Part shown: piece by piece, positions 10,263-23,400 of the stretch
Layout of the letters: each line of letters opens with the position of its first letter
Numbering within the stretch: the first letter of the stretch is position 1
NCBI RefSeq assembly: GCF_035083965.1
Contig: NC_089740.1
Span: forward strand, 12,540,052-12,604,051
Direction: 5' to 3'
DNA length: 64,000 bases
Origin: Branchiostoma lanceolatum
Taxonomy: Eukaryota; Chordata; Leptocardii; Amphioxiformes; Branchiostomatidae
The notes under the pieces: model-generated
Seen by the model: only the letters and a program-made list of their open reading frames with translations
Databases searched by the model: none
What the model was told of the DNA's origin: nothing
Translations under genes and position numbers: made by a program

Positions 10263-10904
10263 TTGCGTTTTATTCTCTGAACGTATCATTTACATCTTAC
10301 TGCTTTATTTTCTTGTTCTTCTGGTTTTTAGCACTTTATTTAAGTGTCTGTTCAAAGGGCGTCAGCTTTTAGTTTTGGACCAAACGGCATAATATTGCTA
10401 AGGGGACTTGGGAACATGCGCCCGGTACTTTTCTTTTCATTTCCCTTTGCAGAGGTTAACATGATCTTATAAAGTTTGCATTTACCATTTCCATCTAATT
10501 GACACACATCATGAACATGTTATTCATACAACAAATATTACCTTAAATATTTTGCAACGGCTCAAGTATCCCTGTGTCAATTTGTTTCTTATTGTTCAAT
10601 AAGACAGAATGTGCATATTGTTTCTTTTACTGACATCTCATAGAATACAGTAAGAAGTTTCTGGGTCATTTATAAAAAGGCTCATATAGACAGCTGGCTC
10701 AAGACATTCAAGGTCTCACACAATGTCATAGATGTGTATATACGTATGGTATGTATATTTACACAAAAATGTAAACCTAACAGAAACAAAGACTGGAAAC
10801 TTGACTTTCGTCTGACATATCTCTGTTGTTATTTTATCAATTGCATTGTGCTATATGTCATTGAAGATCTTAGTCATTAGGCTTTACAATAGTAGTTATA
10901 GTAA
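10263..10904. other. AT-rich intergenic stretch
   Basis: Nothing recognisable as a gene, RNA or repeat. Confidence 0.35.
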
Positions 10905-11123
10905 TACTGTAAATGCAGAAATGTTCGCGGTGGTTTTATGTTCATACTTTTTGCCGTAAACTCTAGCTCTTAACCGCGAACTTATAACCACAGCAAAGAG
11001 CCGCTCTATTGTGTGACTGTAGCACTACTTTTGTTTTAAACGCGAACTCATAACCACTGCGAACACTCCATTTTCTTCCTACCGCGAAATTAAGTCCGCG
11101 TGAACATTTCTGCATTTACAGTA
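10905..11123. mobile_element. palindromic MITE, TACTGTAAATGCAG family
   Basis: TACTGTAAATGCAGAAATG at the left and its complement CATTTCTGCATTTACAGTA at the right close about 220 bp containing GCGAAC/GTTCGC-rich inner arms. Diverged relatives lie at 23675-23895 and 55728-55938. Confidence 0.7.
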
Positions 11124-11229
11124 ATACATGTTAAAAAGTTATTTCTTATACTTATCCGCTCCACTTCAACCTTATTGAAAAGCAGCCGAATAAGCATTTT
11201 GAAGTAAAATAAAGGAATTGATTTGACTT

Positions 11230-11543
11230 GACAGTGATATCCCATGGATTGAGCACCAGGGCTGCTTATGTGCCTGGGTCTTGGAATAAATGTGATGGAG
11301 GTTCAAACCCAGATTGGGCAAGGCTGCTTACAGGTTACAATAGTACTTTCCTTTGGGGTAGTAAAGCCAGAGGCCCCATGTATGTGTGTGGGAGCTTCAG
11401 GTGTCAAACCTCTGCATCTAAAAGAACATGGCGACATGGCGGCCTTGAAAAGGTGACCCCTGCAGGGGTACACCTGTTCCATCATGCCTTCCATTTTTAT
11501 GGAGAAGTGCAATAAATAAATAAATAGATAAATAAATAAACTC
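11230..11543 (+). mobile_element. tRNA-derived SINE with AAAT tail
   Basis: A tRNA-like head carries an A-box-like TGGATTGAGCACCAGGGC and a B-box-like GGTTCAAACCC. The body ends at an (AAAT)n tail (about 11511-11540), the pattern of a SINE mobilised by a LINE. Open frames on both strands here are incidental. Confidence 0.6.
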
Positions 11544-12170
11544 AACACTTATCAAGAAGAGTAGGGGCTACTCAGTACAAACAAACACTTAATAAACCAC
11601 CACCCAGAAGTGTAATTTCTTACCCACACCAAGATGTAGCATTTATTCCTTAACATATTGACAGGCACTAATATATCCATAGTTTATCTTAAAATGATTA
11701 TCACTTAAAGTCTCTGTTGTAGCTTTATTGAATACATATACAGCTAACACAGACCCCATTGAATGCAGGACAATCTTCTTACTTATCATTATCAACAAAT
11801 TCCCAACTTATCATCCCTGTTCTAGTCCAAATATCAATTCAACCACAAAAATGCTTATGACAATGACTCTCAATATAGGTGATTTTGTCAATGAACAAGA
11901 TGTATTCACATAGTATTTACTAGCAGATATTGAAAATTTTTAAGTGACTTTTTACTGAAGTTTACCATTGAAAAACTTCACTCAAGAACACCATACAAAT
12001 TTCTGACACTCTTTTAGGGTCTTCATTGGGACTTTCCCAAAACGTCTGTAAGCGAGTGAACTGTTTGGGTGTTGAATCTATTGCATGAACTTTTCACATT
12101 GCATTCTGACAAACACATCAACATTACTTTTCACTTTAACCAATTACTATAGAGTAGACTATAATATAGC
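11544..12170. other. AT-rich stretch downstream of TRAPPC5
   Basis: It probably includes distal TRAPPC5 3' UTR or intergenic DNA. A - strand AATAAA lies at 11729-11724, about 820 bases past the stop. Nothing else seen. Confidence 0.35.
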
Positions 12171-12529
12171 TTAAAGGAAAGCTACACAAAAAATTGAAAA
12201 TCCTTCTATGCTATGCTTAATATATTCCAAAGTTAAATTCTTACTTCAAGTTGTTTCACATAAGTCCGTCATAGTTCAGGGTTTTTCCACAGTTTGCAAC
12301 TTATGCCATGCTGACGCCTTCTCACCTGATAATTGAATTGTATGACGTCAGTGTTTCAAATTTTTCACCTGATGATTGAATTTTACGTCATATAATACAA
12401 TTATAAGTTGCAAACTGTGGAAAATCCCTGAACTATGACGGACTTATGTGAAACAACTTGAAGTAAGAATTTGACTTTGGAATATATTAAGCATAGCATA
12501 GAAGGATTTTCTGTGTAGCTTTCCTTTAA
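12171..12529. mobile_element. near-perfect palindromic MITE with TTAA flanks
   Basis: TTAA (12171-12174 and 12526-12529) flanks inverted ends AGGAAAGCTACACA. The arms pair almost without interruption for roughly 140 bp each, around a loop near 12305-12410. TTAA duplication is the signature of piggyBac-type transposition, though the terminus itself is not one I recognise. It lies 21 bp past the TRAPPC5 stop codon. Confidence 0.8.
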
Positions 12530-12549
12530 TGTACAATGTCTCCTGCATC

Positions 12550-14620
12550 CTATCGCCCTTCCATGTTCTTGTCCCTGAGGATGACTGCTTCGTCAAATTT
12601 GATCATGTAGGTCGTGCCTCTGTGCCAGTGAGCTGTGACTTTAGCAGGGAAACCACAGCCGTTCAGCACAGCCTCCACAATCCCCGCTGTAAAGGCTGCA
12701 CAGTTCAAACTACCCTTGTCCTGAAACAAAAGGGAGTAAAAAACTAGAAAGGAAACATTTGCAAGCAAACGCAGAATATTTCACTCCCATCCCTCCCCCA
12801 TGGTGTAGGGAAATAAAAAGGCTTCACAGTTCAAACTATACCCTTGTCCTGAAACAGACAAATAAGTGAATGGATAACAAGAGGTAAAATTTGTGAGCAA
12901 ATGCAGCATATTTCATTCCCATCCCTTCCCCAATGGTGTAGGGAGTGAAATATAAAGGCTGCACAGTTCAAACTATACCCTTGTCCTGAAACAAACAGAT
13001 AGGTAAATAAATGATTAGAAAGGAAACATCTGCAAGCAAATGCAGTATATTTCACTCCCATCACTCCTCCATGGGGTAGAGAGTGAAATATAATGCCTGC
13101 ACAGTTCAAACTACCTTTATCCTAAAACATTGTTCATAAGTGAACAAATTGATAGAAAGGCACAATTTGTGAGCAAATGCAGCACATTACCTCTCCATTA
13201 GGTAGTGACAAATAAAAACATGGACACATTGAGCTCAACACACATAATGATAATGAAATAACATGTTCCTAATACATCTCAAGTTAGAAGATTCTGCAAA
13301 AAATGGAGGCAGAAATAGAACACAAGTACAGTACTGTGAATCTTGAAGTATTTACAGTGTCTTTAAGCGTACCTTTGGAACTGAGATAAACTTGTTGACC
13401 AGTGGATCTTTTTCGACGATGTAGTAAGTCTTGTCATCATCATTGGCATGTTCTAACTTGTCCGCCTCTTTCCCAAACAGCGTCTTCCAAACCGTCGTCT
13501 TCACAAACAGGAGCATGTTCAGGAGCTTGATTTCTCGTTTGTAATTCTTTTCTCTGTGAAGCAAAGAAGATAAATTTTTCCATGTAGTAAAAGAATAAGC
13601 GCTTTCACACATTCGAGTACGCATGTGCAGTGTCACAGGTGAAGGCAGCTGGCTTGTAAACAGTTCTCGTCTTGACCATTGTCTTGATTTTCATAACAAC
13701 GCCCAGACGGGTTTTTTTTACATCTCAGGGGCCTTTACCTTTGACACTGCACATGCGTACTTGAATACGTGAAAGTGCTTATTGAATGTATCAGGATTGT
13801 ACTTGGTCTTGTCATAAAGCTCTGCTGAGCCTTTGTCTGAGTTGGCTGCATTAAGGGCTTCTGTCTTATCATACATTGATATATATATATCAGGTTTGTA
13901 TTGATATCAATATCAGGATTGGCTCCAGAAAAAAATGATTGTATCAAATGATAATGCATGAGTGCAATTATGATCTTTATGTTTTTCGCATATGCCAGAC
14001 TTGAGGTTTAGAAAACCAATTTGAATCAGGTAAGAAATATTAAGTAAAACATGCTTTAATCATTTGTAAATGCAAGCTATATATAGAGCATACTTTCAGA
14101 AAAATACAATTATATGTGACATTAACGATAGAGTAAAAGACAAAACTTAATCTTTATCATTATGTTTGTCCCCCAACCTACCCCTCCGATTTCTAGACGC
14201 TTTCCCCTTTTTAAATTGGATATTTTAAACCCAACATCTGCTTGGAGAATAAAGATTATGATGTTATGGCAAATTGTGGAAAATACACACGTGGGGGCTG
14301 ATCAGTTATGAGGGGAAAACTAAGAGGTGAACATTTAAGGGTCAAACATCTAAAGGGGGGAAACATAATTTTGAGGTGGAAAAGATACGCCCCCCTCCCC
14401 ACCTGAGAAACAGGGTATCCAGAATCCGGAAGCCGACGTGTTGTCCTAGATCGGACAGTTTCTGCTGCAGTTCCGGTACCGTGTGCACCCGGTTCTGACA
14501 GTACTGAACCATCTCCGAGAACAGGAAGGCGAACGCGCTCAGGTTGAGATCACCCTTGCCTTTACTGAGCGGCTTGTCGAGAATACTCGGCTTGGACCGA
14601 CTCGTCATTCTGGACTCCAT
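12550..14620 (-). CDS. TRAPPC5: trafficking protein particle complex subunit 5
   Basis: Exons 14620..14403, 13553..13373 and 12720..12550 join to 570 nt, 189 residues; the human protein is 188. The start ATG at 14620 gives MESRMTSRSKPSILDK. Conserved TRAPPC5/Trs31 blocks include LSAFAFLFSEMVQYCQNRV, LLFVKTTVWKTLFGKEADKL, YYIVEKDPLVNKFISVPK and FTAGIVEAVLNGCGFPAKVT, ending NMEGR. This Bet3-family subunit is part of the core of TRAPP complexes, which act as exchange factors for Rab GTPases and tether vesicles at the Golgi. Donors are AG|GTGGGG and AAG|GTACGC; both acceptors are canonical. The gene is head to head with DHFR. The 3' splice-site region of exon 3 is tandemly copied in intron 2, and a palindromic MITE follows the stop. 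Confidence 0.95.
12690..13150 (-). repeat. tandem copies of the TRAPPC5 exon 3 splice-acceptor region
   Basis: The block CAGTTCAAACTA occurs at 12701 (the true exon) and again at 12827, 12963 and 13102, with periods of 126, 136 and 139 bp. Each copy carries about 30 bp of exon and about 100 bp of intron. All three extra copies keep an AG acceptor (12849-12850, 12986-12987 and 13122-13123 on the - strand). The two copies nearest the exon have a 2-nt insertion that would cause a stop. Confidence 0.85.
13598..13782. mobile_element. palindromic MITE in TRAPPC5 intron 1
   Basis: The left arm AGTACGCATGTGCAGTGTCA at about 13616 pairs with TGACACTGCACATGCGTACT near 13741. The outer ends read AATAAGC...GCTTATT. 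No protein is encoded. It shares the phrase AAGTACGCATG with the outer MITE at 37114. Confidence 0.65.
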
Positions 14621-15191
14621 CTTTGTGTGGCTACCTATGGAGTTTGATGCTTTACAGGATACAGCATTATGTCATTATGTGTCAAAACTGAAACACCAAA
14701 TTTGTTACAAAAATATTCAACATGATACCAAAAATAGACTTCGATCATTTTGTAGTTAATGAGTCTCTAGGAGGAAAATATAGGCCATAAAATAAAGTTA
14801 CAGACACCGATATCTGAAAACTCCTGTGTAACCCTCAATTTTATCTATGGCTACCAAAGGAAAAATACAGCATACAGAATACTTCCCTTTGATTTAACCC
14901 CAAGACCTAATATTCTTCCGAAATACAGTTAAAATAATATTTGAGCAATGAAGTAAAAGTTAAGCACTTTTTTGAACGCAAAAGGCGAGGAACATAAAAT
15001 AACGTAAAGTTACAGAAGTTCTCTAAACCCTTCAATAACCTCGTTTTTCACCAACAGAATGATGGGAAAGGTCAAAACATGACCTAACTTGTCCCGCCGT
15101 TTTCAAATTTGACGACTTACTAGTCAGTCGTACCAGAAAACATTAGTATTTTCTTATTTTGCACTCCTAGATTCAAGATTTCACCGCCAGA
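14621..15191. promoter_or_regulatory. bidirectional TRAPPC5-DHFR promoter region
   Basis: 571 bp separate the two divergent start codons, with no repeat inserted, unlike almost every other gap in the window. No TATA box stands out. Divergent housekeeping genes this close usually share one promoter. Confidence 0.5.
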
Positions 15192-18252
<3,061 letters not shown>

Positions 18253-18489
18253 GTGGGCCCAGTTTGCTACCTTGGGGAACACAGGATGGTACTTTTGTGT
18301 GTACACTTGTTGCACTTTACATGCATGTTATGGAGAGAGCCATTGATAAAGTATAGCTTACATGTGAGTATAACTATAATAAGCAATGAGTGTCTTGGAT
18401 GACATGGTCATCTGAGATTTTCTTGTAAGACTATATTAAGGTCCCATGTATTGGAGAGCATTAAACCTTTGTATGTAAAAGGTATCATT

Positions 18490-18720
18490 TTGTAAAAATG
18501 GAGCTAATTGATTCATAAGCATACAACCCTGTCTTAACTTGCTATTCTATTGAACCATCTGAAATTGTCTTTACTTCATTAACATATCCAGAGGTTTCGT
18601 ATAAAAACCTAGTTCTACCTGATCTGTCCTTAGTCACTGACGAAAGATAGCGGATGCTATCTGAAACGTCTGACTGTTTAAAAATTTTATCCAGTTGCTT
18701 GAGTAACTATTTTTGGCGTA
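18490..18720. mobile_element. partial MITE 3' of DHFR
   Basis: Interior and right arm of the GCCAAAAATAGTTAC family, ending AACTATTTTTGGCGTA. It starts about 240 bp after the DHFR stop, so it may lie in the 3' UTR. Confidence 0.6.
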
Positions 18721-20443
18721 CAATGAGACGATAACAAATAAGATACATTTTTCACTTTATTTAGTAGCTTGATATGTATTAAACAGGTGTCTATGCTTAA
18801 CATGCATGATTAAATTACTTTTGGAGGATTCCATTGGTATTGGACATAACTCGCTTATATTTAATTGTCTGGTACGATAATGAAATGATCTTTAATACAC
18901 TGTCTTTATGGCTGATATCATCTTCTATATGGTCTGAAATTGAGTGGAATACCATATCAGGCTACACGTTATTCATAACATTCGTCAATAAATTAACAAT
19001 ACTCAACTCCTTAATTATACATAGACATGTAGTTGTATATACTTACATGTACTAGTTGCATTGTAGAATTGATTGCAACATTTTGATATAAAAGTTAGCT
19101 CTTTTCCAACTTGATATGACTAAGCTGTCCAACAATATGTACATGTAGCCAAATTCTCTTCTGGAGAATTTCTTATGAAGGCGCATTAGACCTTGTACGT
19201 CCTTATGATCGGACTCGACACGGCAGAATATTTCAAAGATATAACTGCTTGGGATTTTGAATAAAAAGGCTGGTACAATCATGTTAAAGTTACTGTTAAG
19301 ATTACAATTCAACAATAGACATGCATTGTACAAGCACAACGTCAGTGACACTTGCATATCAATAGAGCCACTAATTGGTAATACAAGTAGTACAGGTTTT
19401 GAAATTATAACACATCTATTGTGCTTACTAATGGACAATGTATTTTCATGGAAGCTTGATCATAAGTATTCATTACCTTAAGTTACGATGTATGTAGTAA
19501 TCATTTTTGTGATATACATATCGGATTCTGCGATCCTGCATATTTGTAGTTGGACATGCCTGTTCTAAGTAAAATGACTAGATAGCATTGTTTAGGATGC
19601 TGCTACAAGGTTGGATCTTCAATACACAAATATTTCATAACTTTATGATTATACTATGTACAGTGCAACATGCATTCCCTTTTTGTTTAAACGCTCGTAT
19701 TACAATAGTATTACCTATATATGGGTGCCCATGTGTTAATCAAAACAAGGAAACAAAAAAATCTCTTCTCCATACTTTGGCTTTGCCATGTATCTTAGCG
19801 AGTTTCATTTCTAACAGACTTGGAGCCTTTATTGAAGTAAGATGTTAATTGCAAAGAAAATACTGTTTGTCAATTTATGATGTCATAATTTACATAAAAC
19901 TCACTCATTTATACATCAACTATTTTTCTAGTGTTCACAACATGGCATTTCTGAATCCTTCCTTAGAGCAAGAGTCCATCTTAAATCAAATCAACAAACA
20001 TGTTTATGATTAAGTTGTCGTAGTCTGCTTGCCACATGTCTGAGTGTAACTTAGCCATTTAAATTTTGCAGAGTGTAAATGCCCTAAACCAGATCAGTTT
20101 TAACGCAGTGAACTCGCAACAAACAAGAAATATCAGCTCTTATTTACTTCAAAGTGACTCAAAAGGCGCTACAATACTTCAACGAGGTTGGTAAGTCAAT
20201 GGCTTTTGGAGTACTTTTCACTTAACCAAAGAAAATTACCAGCCATGCCATTGGGCAATGATGACTGATACTATCTCTCGCCGCTAGATGGCGCAGTGAC
20301 GAAAAACTGCGGTCCCAAACGTGACTAAGTCTGTACCCCCCCTCGTTTTGGTTGTGTAAAAAGAACTCTAATATCCATCGATTTACAAACCTGATGAAAC
20401 ACGGCTAGCAACACGGCTTAAAGGTACATCTTTACAGTTACAG
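18721..20443. other. AT-rich gap between convergent DHFR and the ankyrin gene
   Basis: No gene or clear repeat, apart from a CTCF-like word CCGCTAGATGGCGC at 20281-20294 (one mismatch to the core consensus) and a faint MITE relative at 20340-20395. Confidence 0.4.
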
Positions 20444-23400
20444 CTAATTGAAAAGGTACGGCGGAATGGCACTCAATCTTTTGTCGTTCTGTTGTCTAGA
20501 GCTCGGGGAGAGTTTTTTTGGTGAAGGTTTTGGTGCACTTCTTACCGGAATATCTTCCGCTTGAGCCCTGCCACCCAGAGTACGCCCCGACCGACTCAGT
20601 TTCGGACTAGGTTTGGGAGAGGACGTGCCTGTCCGACTGTATTGGTTCACTGGTGGAAATCGAACTCCTCTTGCATTGGCACTTACTTTTTGCGCGGCAC
20701 GTTTGAGTTCAGGGGTATTGTTTTGAGGTGGACTATTTGATGGTGAGGTCCCTCCGCTGCTACATGGGGAGCCCGCAGTGGCAGACTTTCCTTGGACCTT
20801 CTTGAATTCGTAGAAGGACGACATGGAAAGCGATCGTCTCCGCACGCTCAAGTCGCCTGTGAATCCTTCGTCCTCCTCGTCGTCTGACACAGTCGTCCCT
20901 TCTTCTATCTCTTTAAGTCTTGGCAATATCTTCCGACTCATCTGCCAAACGACACTGCTCTGTAGATCCACCAACTCCGGCCGTTTCCGTAACGGAACGT
21001 CCCGATGGCAGATCTCGAAGCTTCCCGACAGACCGCCGACGTCAGCTTCGGCAGACTTCGTCACCTTCGCCTGCTCGTGACTGTGATCGTGCAGCGCGAG
21101 TTCCGACAAGATCTTGCGCCCCCTAGCAACACGGCTTCTCTTTGCAGCTTCCTTTCGTCTGACAACAGGTGAGAGGAAGAGAAGGTCCGGGGTTCGGGCT
21201 CTCAGGCTTTCACTGGCGTATTGTTGGGCGGTCTGGTACTCAATGTGGTCCCGTAGACTGACGTTAGCTTTCCCCTCACACACAAGTACACGGCAACAGT
21301 CCATGTACCCCAACTTAGCCGCCTGGATCAGTGGAGTCATACCTAAAGGGAGACAAAATATTCAATTCTTAGTAAGTAACCATCCTGTTAAATTGTGCCA
21401 CTATGTAATCTAGAAGAATCTCTAGATTTTAAAGGTTACTTTTTATAGGAGGTCATGGGGCCATTAATGGCATAGTATTGACGATACATATAGCTCAACA
21501 TCGTGCACTTTCAAACATTTATAAACAATATATTTGGTTGTAGATTTCGTCCATTCTATTGTATGTTTTTGTTTGCAAAACCCTATTTTGATCAATTTAA
21601 TGTTAAATAAATAAATAGATAGATAAATAAACACAATTATACATTTTTGTGGTGACTGACTATTGAAAAGGTTTTTCCAACAATGTTCCTACCTTGAAGG
21701 TTAGCTCGATCCACGTCCAATCGGAACCTTTTGAAGAGTGCTATGAGTTTGGAGATGAGGGCGACATTCCCCACCCTAGCGGCGTGGATCAGTACTGTAT
21801 TCTCCTCATTGTCTGGTATACCTGCAGCAGACATATCAAATGATTCTGTCAAACACTGTGTATAGAGAGACTGTGCAGAAAAAAGACAGTTTTTTCATTA
21901 GCTCAACTGGGCACCAGAAGTGCACTGTATAAAAGTTGAAAATAACAACAAAGCCTTTTTGAGGCCGTAGGGCCAGTAGGTTGTTATCCACTGTGTCTAG
22001 GCTACGGTGCGGTACTACTACAAGTTTTGGAAGGCGGAGCCCATCCCTCTCCTTCTACCGCCCTTTACCTCCCCAACTGACGATAGGTACTCATTTTTAC
22101 ACCAGGGTGGAGTGAGGAAAGTTGTGTTTAGTGTCTTTCTTAACGACACGTTATCGGTGGCATGTCAGAGGATACGGACCCAGGACTTCTGGGTTCTGGG
22201 CCAAACATCCTAACCATTACTCCAGCACATCGCCACAGCCTTGTCCTGGGCTGGCCCGAAAAGGCCCCGGATGTATTACCCGATTGTTTTGCCGGGCGCT
22301 GAGAAGGTAAACACACACCTATCGTGTTACTATTTACCCGACACAGTTAATGGGACACGCTACAAACGTCTTTCACGCCCCGGTATACATTCATTTAGCA
22401 TGGTTGTCAATTCAAACTTTCAATGGTAGTATGGTAAAACGTTCAAATACGGCGGAACGAAAAACGGGAATATTTGTGGGTGCTGTTATTCTTTTCCAAC
22501 TTGCTGAAGTCGAGAAAAGAAGGGACACACGGCAAATGTCTTTCACGCCCCAGTATACATTCATTTAGCATGGTTGTCAATTCAAACTTTCAATGGTAGT
22601 ATGGTAAAAATGTTTAAACACAGCAGAACGAAAACCGGGAATATTTGTGGGAACTGCTTTTTTTCCAACCTGCTGAAGTCAAGAAAAGAAGGTACACACG
22701 GCAAATGTCTTTTACGCCCCAGTATACATTCATTTAGCATGGTCGTCAAAACTAGTACTTGCAATGGTGTTATGGTAAAACGTTCAAATACGGCGGAACG
22801 AAAACAGGCAATGTTTGTGGGAACTGTTATTCCCTTTCTAACTCACTCAACAAAAGAAAAAACAAGACATTCATGTGTGTCTGAAAAAAGTGGTGTCAAC
22901 TAACAACAGGAAAAAAAACACAACTGAACGAAAACCATGAATATTCTACTGTTGTTATCCCTTTTCCGACTAACTCAGAAAGATTAGAGAAAAAAATGAA
23001 AGACCAATGTTTGTTTAAACAACTATGGAATGATTATTCACAATGTACCAGTCTGCTTTGATGTTTTATTTGCAAGTTCTTTTTTTGCAAGTTCTTGCCC
23101 GAGGGCTAATTGCAACATGAAACAATGCATAGAAAGGGTATACTGTACAGATAGTGCGAGTTAACAATGTTGACAAGTGGAACAAATGGCTATTTTAAGA
23201 ACTACTACGGAATATAATCTACGCTTTTTTGGGTTTGACTTCTTTTTTGGAAGCAGTGGAAGACATGCAACGGAAAATCTTTCAGCCGAACTGCGGCCGT
23301 ATTATTGTTTCTGACCTGGAGGTCTTTGACTTTGGAAAAACAAAACAAATTGTCGTTGTACGAAGCCGCCATGACTTTGCAAAACGTTGTTGACAAAACT

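Noticed and set aside
20823..21126. + strand ORFs within the ankyrin gene
   Set aside because: They lie antisense to a coding exon of high GC content and have no splice or start context.
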